Positions 46,128-54,453 of a DNA stretch of 64,000 bases are shown here, in pieces. Source of the stretch: Pseudomonas sp. P8_229. GTDB lineage: Bacteria; Pseudomonadota; Gammaproteobacteria; Pseudomonadales; Pseudomonadaceae. Position numbers and translations under genes: made by a program. Within the stretch, counting starts at the first letter, position 1. The number at the start of each line of letters is the position of its first letter. The stretch spans positions 6,014,501-6,078,500 of the forward strand of contig NZ_CP125378.1 in NCBI RefSeq assembly GCF_034008635.1, read 5' to 3'. Below the pieces are notes generated by a model. It was not told where the DNA came from, did not search any database, and saw nothing but the letters and a program-made list of their open reading frames with translations.

Positions 46128-48533
46128 TTACGGCAAGGCGTAGGCCATCACGTAGTCGCCGCGGTCGGTCGACTGGCGTGCACCGCCGGCGGTGACGACG
46201 ATGTACTGCTTGCCGGTCTTCGGCGAAACGTAGGTCATCGGGCCGCCCTGACTGCCGACTGGCAGACGCGCTTTCCACACTTCTTCACCGTTGCCGCTGT
46301 TGAAGGCGCGCAGGTAGAAGTCTTGAGTGCCGGCGATGAAGATCAGGCCACCTTGAGTCGACAGGGTGCCGCCGAGGGTCGGCAGACCGATCTTGATCGG
46401 CAGGTGCATGCGGATGCCCAGCGGACCGGTGTCTTCAACGGTGCCGACCGGAACCTGCCAGGCGATTTTCTGGGTCTTCATGTCGATGGCGGTCAGGGTG
46501 CCGAACGGCGGTGCCTGGCAAGGAATGCCGGCAACCGACAGGAAGCGGTTTTTGTTCACCGCATACGGCGTGCCTTTGAGCGGAACGGCACCCATGCCGG
46601 TGTTCAGTGCTTCACCACCGGAAGAGGCCTGAGCCTTGTTCTGCGACGGGATCATCTGAATCCACAGACCCAGGCGCATGTCGTTGACGAAGATGAAACC
46701 GTGCACCGGGTCAGTGGAGAGGCTACCCCAGTTCATGCCGCCCAGCGAACCCGGGAAGCTCAGCGATTTGTCGGTCCCCGGCGCGGTGTACAGGCCGTCA
46801 TAACGCATCGATTTGAAATCGATCCGGCACAGCAACTGGTCGTACGGCGTCGCCCCCCACATGTCGGATTCGGTCAGGTGCTGCGCACCGATCTGCGGCA
46901 TGCCCAGCGATTTCGGCTGGGTTGGCGAGTAGGGTTCGTTCGGGATGTTCGCGGCTTTGACCGGTACTTCTTTAACGTCGGTCAGTGGCTCGCCGGTGGC
47001 ACGATCCAATACATAGATCTGCCCGGCCTTGGTGCCGATGACCAGCGCCGGTACGGTTTTGCCGTCCTTGTCGAAGTCGATCAGGCTCGGCTGCATCGGC
47101 AGGTCGAAGTCCCAGAGGTCGTTGTGCACGGTCTGAAACACCCAACGCTCATCACCGGTGGTGGCGTCCAGCGCGAGGATCGAGGCGCCGTAGGTGTGAT
47201 CGAGTTTGCTGCGCTCGACACCATAGATGTCGGTGGACGAACTGCCCATCGGCAGGAACACGGTGTTGGTCGCCGGGTCGTAGGACATCGGCGCCCAGCT
47301 GTTCGGCGTGCTGCGCACATAAGTGCTGCCGTCGGCTGGAGCCTTTTTGTCCTGCGGGTTGCCCGGGTCGAATGCCCAACGCATGGTGCCGGTGATCACG
47401 TCGAAACCACGAATCACGCCGCCCGGCATGTCGGTTTGCACGTTGTCAGCCACACGACCGCCAACCACCACAGTGGTGCCGGCCATCAGCGGAGCGGAAG
47501 AGAGCTGGTAGTAGCTGTCCGGGACTTCACCCAGACCGGCCTTCAGATCAATCTGGCCGTTGGTGCCGAAACCCTGGCAGAACTCGCCAGTGTCCGCGTC
47601 TACGGCGATCAGGCGCGCGTCGATGGTGTTGGTCAGCAGACGGCGCTGGCAATTGGCGGCCGGCGCAGGCTTGGCTTCGATGATGCTCGAATTGTTCGGC
47701 TGAGCGATGGCCTTGGTGGCATCGAAATAGGCCATGCCACGGCAACGCTGCCAGACTTTCGACTGGGCGTTGATCGCGTTCTTCCACAGCTCTTTGCCGG
47801 TGTCGGCATCCAGCGCGATCAGGTTGTTGTGCGGGGTGCAGATGAACACCTTGTTGCCGATCTGCAGCGGGGTGAGCTGGTCTTCAGCACCGTTGCCATC
47901 GCTCTCGGCGACGTCGCCGGTGTGGTAGGTCCACGCCACTTTCAACTTGTCGACGTTGTTGCGGTTGATCTGGTCCAACGCAGCGAAGCGGCTACCGCCC
48001 TCGGTATTACCGTAGTGCGCCCAGTCCTTTTGCGCGTTGGCCGGCTCGACGGGCGTCAGGCCCGGGCCAGTGCCGGTAGCAGCGACAGTCGGGTGCGCGA
48101 TGAACATGTTGCCCGCAGCCACGGCCAGCGCCACCGCCAATACAGCGGCAACGCCATAGGCACCGCGACCTGGTACGCCACCGTTGGCACGCTTGAGCAG
48201 CGGATAGACCAGCGTCACCGCCAGGCCCACGGCGCTGAACATGAACAGACGCGAGAACACCGGCCAGAACACCAGCCCGGCATCACTGACTGCCCAGATC
48301 GCCGTGCCCACCAGGAATGCGGCGAACAACCACGCACCGGTGGTTTTGAAGCGAGCGATCAGCAGACCGGAAACGGTCATGACCAGCCCACCCACCAGGA
48401 AGTACCAGGACCCTCCCAGGCTGACCAATTTCACGCCACCAGCAGCAAGTGCCAAGCCGAGGAGGGCGATGATCACGCCCAGCCCGACCAGAATGAATTT
48501 TGATATGCCTGAGAGGCGTTGACTCTGCTTCAC
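46128..48533 (-). CDS. gcd: Membrane-bound PQQ-dependent glucose dehydrogenase
   Basis: 801 residues, full length. Five N-terminal membrane helices (about 1-140) anchor a PQQ beta-propeller facing the periplasm. It oxidises glucose to gluconolactone and feeds ubiquinone, which also acidifies the medium. Propeller W-motif segments, for example G-x-x-x-W-x-T-Y-H and A-L-D-A-x-T-G-x-x-x-W, are visible. Translation starts at GTG 48533 with a weak GGGA site. Acting with OprB, it begins the periplasmic glucose route. The promoter at 48563-48591 holds a possible operator. Confidence 0.93.
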   Translation of the reverse strand: MKQSQRLSGISKFILVGLGVIIALLGLALAAGGVKLVSLGGSWYFLVGGLVMTVSGLLIARFKTTGAWLFAAFLVGTAIWAVSDAGLVFWPVFSRLFMFSAVGLAVTLVYPLLKRANGGVPGRGAYGVAAVLAVALAVAAGNMFIAHPTVAATGTGPGLTPVEPANAQKDWAHYGNTEGGSRFAALDQINRNNVDKLKVAWTYHTGDVAESDGNGAEDQLTPLQIGNKVFICTPHNNLIALDADTGKELWKNAINAQSKVWQRCRGMAYFDATKAIAQPNNSSIIEAKPAPAANCQRRLLTNTIDARLIAVDADTGEFCQGFGTNGQIDLKAGLGEVPDSYYQLSSAPLMAGTTVVVGGRVADNVQTDMPGGVIRGFDVITGTMRWAFDPGNPQDKKAPADGSTYVRSTPNSWAPMSYDPATNTVFLPMGSSSTDIYGVERSKLDHTYGASILALDATTGDERWVFQTVHNDLWDFDLPMQPSLIDFDKDGKTVPALVIGTKAGQIYVLDRATGEPLTDVKEVPVKAANIPNEPYSPTQPKSLGMPQIGAQHLTESDMWGATPYDQLLCRIDFKSMRYDGLYTAPGTDKSLSFPGSLGGMNWGSLSTDPVHGFIFVNDMRLGLWIQMIPSQNKAQASSGGEALNTGMGAVPLKGTPYAVNKNRFLSVAGIPCQAPPFGTLTAIDMKTQKIAWQVPVGTVEDTGPLGIRMHLPIKIGLPTLGGTLSTQGGLIFIAGTQDFYLRAFNSGNGEEVWKARLPVGSQGGPMTYVSPKTGKQYIVVTAGGARQSTDRGDYVMAYALP

Positions 48534-48562
48534 GTTGAATGTCCCGTTGAAATGAGGCGTGC

Positions 48563-48591
48563 ATTATATAGATAGGTAACTACCTAGTTAA
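48563..48591 (-). promoter_or_regulatory. gcd promoter with inverted repeat in the spacer
   Basis: On the minus strand TTAACT (48591-48586), a 17-bp spacer and a perfect TATAAT (48568-48563) form a strong sigma-70 promoter 30 bp before the GTG. The spacer holds TAGGTA-GT-TACCTA (48573-48586), a 6-bp dyad, placed where a TetR-type repressor would block polymerase. Confidence 0.7.
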
Positions 48592-48722
48592 ATCACTAAT
48601 TCAGCCTGAAGCATAGTTCGCCGATGAATCACCCGCCAAACGGGCGCGGAGCGCTCCTCAAGGGCGTGCGAGGCCTTCCGAAATAAGATTCAGAAGGTGT
48701 TTTGTGTCAGAAAAAATGTGAT

Positions 48723-48833
48723 TTATGACAGCTGATGGTCCGCGCCATGGTGACTGCGCAGCATCGAGAAATTCAACGCCGCAGCGACACACAGCCAGGC
48801 CAGATAAGGAAACAGCAGCAACCGGGTAATCAC
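48723..48833 (-). pseudogene. tspO: C-terminal remnant of a TspO/MBR-family gene
   Basis: A leftward frame of 36 codons reads L-L-L-F-P-Y-L-A-W-L-C-V-A-A-A-L-N-F-S-M, the last-helix signature of TspO (P-Y-L-x-W-x-x-x-A-x-x-L-N). No earlier TspO helices are found upstream in any frame, where the sequence is unrelated and leads into the 49021 gene's start. It seems to be the tail of a deleted gene. The rest of the 487-bp gap holds the gcd promoter and nothing else I can identify. Confidence 0.6.
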
Positions 48834-49020
48834 ATGTCCGACACACTCTTGGTTTTTTAAACGCCAACTGGTAGCGTGCCGCACCTCGCTGTATTGCCCG
48901 ATTCCTTTCGTCATCGTTGCCCGTCCAGGGCAGACGCGCGCGGATAAACGCTGCCCCACACAAGGGCGCGGCGCAGGACGCATCGGGCGATGCACAGTCA
49001 TTCGCAAATGGAGTTGAAAA

Positions 49021-51342
49021 ATGACGCAAAACAGCACCGTGCTGTCCGGCATCCAGCTGGATCAGTTCATGGATCGTCTTGAAGTCGAGCATCAGGAACA
49101 CGGTGCCGACTACCTGTTGGGCCAACTGCGCGCACAGCCGCTCAAGGCGGCTTCGCTGGAGTCGATCGGACGTCTGCACGCGCTGTGGGTCAACGTCGGT
49201 GACGCTGACGCGGCCAAGGCGGTACTGGCCGACGACGGCCAGGCACTGATCGAAGTGACGCCTGAAGACGCGCGCAACGAACTCAAACTCAACCTGCTGA
49301 TCTCCCAACTGCGACTGGGCAACTACCTCAAAGACGAGCAGGGCCTTTTGCAGGCGCTCGACACCCTGCAGCAATTGACCAGCGAGCCGCTGCCGTTCGA
49401 CATCGAGCACTACCGTCGCGACCGCATTTTCGACGATCTGCAACACACCACCCTCGACGTCGCCCTCAAGGCAATCGAGGTGCGTCACATCCTGGCCCTG
49501 ATCAACCCGGGGCGTCATGCCCTGAGGGCTTGGGACGCTGCCGATCAACACCGCCGCCGGGCCCGGGTGCTGGCCGCCCACGAACGCAACGAAGAAGCTC
49601 GCGAAGCCGCGTTGGCGGCAATTGCCGCGTTACGCACCGCAGGCGAAGATCAGGATGTCGATGCTAACGACTGGCTGTGGCTGGGCGATGCGCTGATCGA
49701 AATCCTGCCGTTGCGCTTGGCGATGTTCGAGCAGCCTGTCGTGCATCTGATCACCGATTTGTCGCTGCCGCAGCGCCGGGAATGGGAAGTGCGCCTGGCG
49801 CGTCTGGCCGCCCGCTCACTGCAGGCCCAGGGCGACCTGGCCGGTGCCTTGAAAATCTGTGAAGTGGCGGCCCTGAGCCTGGAGTCTGGCGGTGGTGACA
49901 ACTTCGTTGAGTTCCATTTGCCCTGGCTGCTTGAGAACGGCCAGATCGAGGAGGCCGGGCAACGCGCGTTCATGGAAATCTATGAAATGCGCGGCCATAT
50001 GTGGCCGGGGATAGCGTTCTGGGTACACGATCGTCTGCTCGATGCCGAGGACCAATCCGCGTGGTGGCCGTTGTGCGTGATGCGTGCCTGCGATGATCAA
50101 GCGGTGCTGGAGCGGTTCACATCCGGCTTGCCGTGGCGCGATGAGTCGACGCCATCCCTGGGCCCGCTGCTCGATGCACTGGATGCCGCGCGCGATGATC
50201 CTGAGCAAATCGACAACGTCTTCACCGAGGCCCTTGCAGAGGCCCGGCGCCGCGCACCGAATCACCCGTGGATCACCCGACTGGTGGCGGTGCGTGAACG
50301 CCTGGCCGGGCGCATCGATGGCAATACCGAACTGGCGATGCTGCGCGAGGCCATCACGGCCGGCAATATGCAGGACAACCGCAGTGCCTTCAGCCTGATC
50401 AGTGCTCATGCCAGCGTGTTCGGCATCGCTGATGCCCTGCGCCAACCGCAGTTGCCACTGGCCAGTGGCATGTACTATTACCAGTTTGCGAACGCTCTCG
50501 AGGACCTGGTCGAAGCGCATCTCGAAGGGCTTTCGAGCGAGGAGGCAGAACCGACCTGGTGGCTGCTGCGCGAAGTACAAAAGGTCGCCTACGAACAAGG
50601 CCAGGCCTGCATGGAGCAATGCTTCGCCAACGGTCGCGGGCACCGTTTCGATGCCTGCGCGCACCAGTACTCGATGTTGTGCAACAACCTGGCGATCAAT
50701 TACCGCTGCTACTACAACCTGTATGAGCAGGCCCTTGAGTTGCATCACCGCGGCATTGCTGCCAGTTCGTTCGCCGAGCATTATCAGGGCATCCTGAACA
50801 ACCGTATTCAACTGGAGGATGACCCGGGCATCGCCGAAGCCGCCGAGCAACTCTGGCACTACGCAGCCGACCATGGCTACAGCCGCTTCGACCCGGAAGA
50901 AGACCTGTTTGCGGTCACCCGCGCGCTGTTCCGCCAGGACCGCGAACGCGAAATTCTGATCTGGCTGGAGCGCATTCTCAAATGGCAGGAAGAGCGTGGA
51001 ATCAGCGACAAAGAGCTTGGGTACTCGCCGTTGTTCTCACGGGTGAAAATTATTCTGTTCCTGTCGTACAACTTGCCGGAGGCGGCCGCCAGTCTCTGGC
51101 AGCGTTACGCTCCATACTTCGATGAAAGCGACGAACCCTCGCTGCTGGGTTGCTCCGGCGATGCGCTCAAGAGCCTCGGGCGCAAGGAAGAGGCTCTGGA
51201 CTATTACCAGCGCGCCATCCTGCGCAGTGATCCTGACAACGACCTTGACCAGCGCAACAATGAAGTTTTCCGCCAGAGCATCGCCGGGTTGCAGGGTTCG
51301 GCAAAACCGGCCGGCAAGGCCTGGTGGCAGATATGGAAGTGA
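49021..51342 (+). CDS. Large helical-repeat (TPR-like) protein of unknown function
   Basis: 773 residues without signal peptide or membrane segment. Almost the whole length is amphipathic helix pairs. Near the end E-A-L-D-Y-Y-Q-R-A-I and an earlier Y-E-Q-A-L-E-L-H-H-R look like TPR helices. The C-terminus, P-A-G-K-A-W-W-Q-I-W-K, is Trp-rich. I do not recognise a named family. GGAGTTG precedes the ATG. The gene overlaps the PcfJ-like gene by 10-19 bases, so the products are probably made together. Confidence 0.72.
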   Translation: MTQNSTVLSGIQLDQFMDRLEVEHQEHGADYLLGQLRAQPLKAASLESIGRLHALWVNVGDADAAKAVLADDGQALIEVTPEDARNELKLNLLISQLRLGNYLKDEQGLLQALDTLQQLTSEPLPFDIEHYRRDRIFDDLQHTTLDVALKAIEVRHILALINPGRHALRAWDAADQHRRRARVLAAHERNEEAREAALAAIAALRTAGEDQDVDANDWLWLGDALIEILPLRLAMFEQPVVHLITDLSLPQRREWEVRLARLAARSLQAQGDLAGALKICEVAALSLESGGGDNFVEFHLPWLLENGQIEEAGQRAFMEIYEMRGHMWPGIAFWVHDRLLDAEDQSAWWPLCVMRACDDQAVLERFTSGLPWRDESTPSLGPLLDALDAARDDPEQIDNVFTEALAEARRRAPNHPWITRLVAVRERLAGRIDGNTELAMLREAITAGNMQDNRSAFSLISAHASVFGIADALRQPQLPLASGMYYYQFANALEDLVEAHLEGLSSEEAEPTWWLLREVQKVAYEQGQACMEQCFANGRGHRFDACAHQYSMLCNNLAINYRCYYNLYEQALELHHRGIAASSFAEHYQGILNNRIQLEDDPGIAEAAEQLWHYAADHGYSRFDPEEDLFAVTRALFRQDREREILIWLERILKWQEERGISDKELGYSPLFSRVKIILFLSYNLPEAAASLWQRYAPYFDESDEPSLLGCSGDALKSLGRKEEALDYYQRAILRSDPDNDLDQRNNEVFRQSIAGLQGSAKPAGKAWWQIWK

Positions 51343-52553
51343 CAGCGCCGCTGCGCCAGTCTGGTTACGCCCCGCGCAACGCCCTCAATGCCGATCAACT
51401 CAAGCGCGGCATTGCCGAGCGCAGTAAAGCCCGCGGGGATGCACCCGAGGTGAGCAAATGGTTGCTCAATCATTTCTACCGTCATCTGGTCGGCAACTTC
51501 GAGCCTGCGCGGCGGATTCTGACTCTGGAGCAAGCAGTCGAGGCACTGGGCGCCGAACCGCCGTCATGGGTGGTCAGGCATTTGAGCGACGCCGGCAAAG
51601 ATTCGCAGCAGGCGCTTGCGCCGTTGGTCTGGCTCGATTCACAGCAGGCGCCACTGTTGGCCCAGGAAACCTTGCTGGTGGAGTTCCTGACCTCGCGTCA
51701 GGGCACGGCGCTGGCCGGCAAGCTCGACCGTATCAACTGCCCGCAGGCGCTGGCATTGTGGAAAAAGGAACACGCGCAGATGGCTGCGCGGGTCGAGCAG
51801 GGCTGGCGCCAGAGTCAACCCGAAGCCCTGCTCACGCGGGTGACCACCACTGAGCACGTCTTGCAGGAACTGCGTCCCGAGAGTGCTTTGCTGCGTGAGG
51901 AAATGGCCTTTGAAAGCTACGTGATGCGCCATTGCCTTGGCCAGTTTGCTGATCGCCGCGCCTTGACCGGCGGCTACGGCGAACGCTATGCCGAAGCAGT
52001 GGAGCAGGGGCAGATGCGCGTGTTCAGTTTCCGCGATGGCCAGGGCCAGCCACACATCACCATCAGCCTGATCGTCCACGCCGACGGCACCTTGACCGTC
52101 GAGCAGGTCAAGGGCAAGCAGAACCGGCCACCGGTCGAGCGTTACTACCAGGACCTGCTGCAGTGCCTGAACGCTCTGGGCACCGATCAGCAGACGCCAG
52201 ACGACTGCATCGCCATCGGCATTGTGCGCACCGAAGCCGGCTGGATGCGCATCGAAGAGGTCAGTGATCCGACTGCCCAGACTCGCCTGGTGGCCCGTTA
52301 TCCGCAGCTGTACGAGCGCCTTGATGCGCCTTCGGCGATGGTCGAATGGCTGGTGGCCGGGCGTCAGCCGCAGCAGTTCTTGCAAGTTGCTCCGCAAGCG
52401 GTGTCGGTCAAGTACGCCATCCGGCATATTTTCAGCAACCGCATGGAGCGTCAGCCTGGTGACCCGCTGTACCTGACCGAAGGTGTGCCGTGGCCTGACA
52501 TGGCTGCGCCCCAGGCCGAGGAAATCCAGGCGTGGCAGGCCCGGGCAAGGTAG
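51324..52553 (+). CDS. PcfJ-domain-like protein
   Basis: Start at GTG 51324 (AAGG four bases upstream) or ATG 51333; both overlap the preceding gene. About 409 residues. The middle segment M-R-H-C-L-G-Q-F, then M-R-V-F-S-F-R-D-G-Q-G-Q-P-H-I-T-I-S-L, matches the H-C and S-L-R/T-I pattern of PcfJ-like proteins. These were first noted on conjugative plasmids but are widespread in chromosomes, and their activity is unknown. No other plasmid-transfer genes occur here. Confidence 0.65.
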   Translation: MADMEVTAPLRQSGYAPRNALNADQLKRGIAERSKARGDAPEVSKWLLNHFYRHLVGNFEPARRILTLEQAVEALGAEPPSWVVRHLSDAGKDSQQALAPLVWLDSQQAPLLAQETLLVEFLTSRQGTALAGKLDRINCPQALALWKKEHAQMAARVEQGWRQSQPEALLTRVTTTEHVLQELRPESALLREEMAFESYVMRHCLGQFADRRALTGGYGERYAEAVEQGQMRVFSFRDGQGQPHITISLIVHADGTLTVEQVKGKQNRPPVERYYQDLLQCLNALGTDQQTPDDCIAIGIVRTEAGWMRIEEVSDPTAQTRLVARYPQLYERLDAPSAMVEWLVAGRQPQQFLQVAPQAVSVKYAIRHIFSNRMERQPGDPLYLTEGVPWPDMAAPQAEEIQAWQARAR

Positions 52554-52563
52554 GGAGAACCGC

Positions 52564-53217
52564 ATGTTTTTACTCATCGCAGTTATTGTTTCAGCGTGGT
52601 TGTTGTGGCGAGCATTCCAGCCACGCGGCCCGCGGTTGTTCAGCCAGCGCAAGCACTGGTCGCTGCTGCTGGCCAGGCCCATGGCCGATGCAATGCAAGT
52701 CGAGGGGTTCTACTCGCCGGCGTGCGATCACTTCACCGAGCAAGCGCAAAAAATCATGCGCACAGCGTTGCTGCACCAGGCCGGGATACGCAGCAATTGC
52801 AATGACGAGGCGGTGCGGTCGCACTTCAGGGCGACCCTTGAACAGCAATGGTACCGCCTCGACCTGCAGGCGCTGACGGCCGATGATGAGCCGCGTGCGG
52901 CCATGGCTTTTGCCTGCGCGCGGGTAGCGTTTCTGGTCCGTTGTGCGCTACTGATGCGTTGGATCGAGCCTGATCTCGCCTGGCTGGTGCTGCTGCTTAA
53001 TGCACAGCGAGCGCAGGACTGCTTCGACAGTTGGGAGGATTTCGGCACAGCCTATAAGTCAGGGCGCGAACAGTGGGTTGCAGCGTTTCGCGTCGACTCG
53101 CTGGGTAAAGCGTTCCCCGAGCAGCATCTTCGCCAGTTGCTGGCCCCCGGCAGCGGTGCCTGGGCCGACATTTCCTGGCATACGCCAGCAGCGTTGAACC
53201 CGGTTCTGTCGCGGTAG
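52564..53217 (+). CDS. DUF1266-like protein with N-terminal membrane anchor
   Basis: Start at ATG 52564 behind AGGGAGAA; 217 residues. The first 17 residues form one hydrophobic helix (M-F-L-L-I-A-V-I-V-S-A-W-L-L-W), suggesting a membrane anchor with a cytosolic body. The late segment D-S-W-E-D-F-G-T-A-Y-K-S-G-R-E-Q-W matches the W-x-x-F-x-x-x-Y-x-x-G-R-x-x-W pattern I associate with DUF1266 (YbeU/YbeR-like). Third gene of the 49-53 kb unit, ten bases after the PcfJ-like gene. Confidence 0.6.
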   Translation: MFLLIAVIVSAWLLWRAFQPRGPRLFSQRKHWSLLLARPMADAMQVEGFYSPACDHFTEQAQKIMRTALLHQAGIRSNCNDEAVRSHFRATLEQQWYRLDLQALTADDEPRAAMAFACARVAFLVRCALLMRWIEPDLAWLVLLLNAQRAQDCFDSWEDFGTAYKSGREQWVAAFRVDSLGKAFPEQHLRQLLAPGSGAWADISWHTPAALNPVLSR

Positions 53218-53280
53218 TGTATCGACTTCGCGGCCTTGTTCGCGGCGCTGGAGCAGCGCGGTTACTTGTTTGAGTACAGA

Positions 53281-53310
53281 AGGGCCCCCTCGCGGGCTCT
53301 CTTTGTATTT
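53281..53310 (+). terminator. Probable intrinsic terminator after the DUF1266-like gene
   Basis: Seven-pair stem AGGGCCC/GGGCTCT (one G-T pair) with a six-base loop, followed by a T-rich stretch CTTTGTATTT. Located 64 bp after the stop codon and consistent with the end of the three-gene operon. Confidence 0.55.
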
Positions 53311-53385
53311 CATTCACGAGGTGCGGTTGAAGACGGTCAGCAAATCGAAAGTAATCGGCAGCGCTATCAGCGAACCAACCCATTC

Positions 53386-54378
53386 TCATAAAGATGTTCT
53401 GACCACCAATGGACAATCCACTGGCTGGGCTCCCGATACGTCGAGGGACTCGATCAGGTGCCGTACAGCCTTGCGACCGATCTCGTAGTACGGCAGTTGC
53501 ACCGTGGTCAGCGGCGGAATGAACAGCTGCGCAATACCGATCATGTTGTCATAGCCGAGCACGGCGACATCATCGGGGATTTTCAGGCCACGGCTCAGCA
53601 ACAGCTGATAGGCACAAAAGGCAATGCGGTCGTTGCCACAGATCAGAATGTCGAATTGGGGTCGGCCATCAATGGTGTGTCGGTCGAGGACAGCGGCTGT
53701 TTCACAATAGGCATCATGATCGGAAAGGTCGTATTGCAGGAGCGCGTCAGGTGCCAGTCCGAATGCCTGACAGGCACGCAGCAGGCCTTTTTGTCGCAGC
53801 CCCCAGGCCAGGCTTTGTTTTGGCAGGTTGATACACAGAGGACGCTTATAGCCGAGGCTCAACGCGTGGTGGACGGCCCGATACTGGCCCATTTCGTCGT
53901 CGGGCACATAGCTGACGAGACGGCTGTCATCGGCCACGCAATTGGCGAGCACCAGGGGTTTGCTCTTCAATCGCTCGGGAATGCACACCTGGCGAAACCC
54001 CATGGCGCTGAAGATCAACCCGTCCGGACGGTGCGACAGCATCAGGTCGATGTTCTGGTCGGTGGGCGGGTTGCTTAACAGGTTGAGGATAAAGACATTC
54101 CAGCCTGCTTGCTGCGCGGTCTGTTCGATGGACAGCAGCAACTCGACCGCGAATGGTGTGGTCGCGGTGTCCAGCGCGAACACACCGATGGTTCGCGACT
54201 GGAGGTTGTCGCCGCGCATCTTGCGCGCTGACAGGCTCGGTACGAATTGCAGTTCATCAATGGCTCGACGCACCCGCAGAAGGGTTTCGGGGCTCAGTTT
54301 TTCCGGGTTGTTGAGCGCTCGAGAAACCGTCATCAGGGACACGCCGGCCAGCTGTGCAACGTCTTTCACTGAAGTCAT
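53386..54378 (-). CDS. scrR: LacI-family sucrose-operon regulator
   Basis: Start chosen at ATG 54378; a TTG at 54387 is possible. 330 residues. The helix-turn-helix reads S-V-K-D-V-A-Q-L-A-G-V-S-L-M-T-V-S-R-A-L-N-N-P, with the L-S-A-R-K-M hinge. A periplasmic-binding-type sugar domain follows. It is the last gene in the leftward sucrose cluster, 75 bp after the sucrase gene. The GTTAACGTTAAC site at 60251 is the likely operator, because LacI-type proteins of this class bind such palindromes. Confidence 0.82.
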   Translation of the reverse strand: MTSVKDVAQLAGVSLMTVSRALNNPEKLSPETLLRVRRAIDELQFVPSLSARKMRGDNLQSRTIGVFALDTATTPFAVELLLSIEQTAQQAGWNVFILNLLSNPPTDQNIDLMLSHRPDGLIFSAMGFRQVCIPERLKSKPLVLANCVADDSRLVSYVPDDEMGQYRAVHHALSLGYKRPLCINLPKQSLAWGLRQKGLLRACQAFGLAPDALLQYDLSDHDAYCETAAVLDRHTIDGRPQFDILICGNDRIAFCAYQLLLSRGLKIPDDVAVLGYDNMIGIAQLFIPPLTTVQLPYYEIGRKAVRHLIESLDVSGAQPVDCPLVVRTSL

Positions 54379-54453
54379 GCGAGGCAAGGCCGGTCAGGTT
54401 GACGCAGAATCATGACACAGAGCCCGGGCTTCTCGCGACTTGAATGACGCCAC

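Noticed and set aside
46080..48503. An 807-codon open frame on the plus strand opposite gcd, and similar long antisense frames elsewhere (for example opposite the MMPL and scrB genes).
   Set aside because: These are shadows caused by GC-rich codon bias. The products are Arg, His and Gln rich with no domain, and the opposite strand holds a complete recognised gene.
51324..52553. PcfJ-like gene as evidence of an integrated plasmid.
   Set aside because: No relaxase, coupling protein, integrase, replication gene or attachment repeat was seen nearby.
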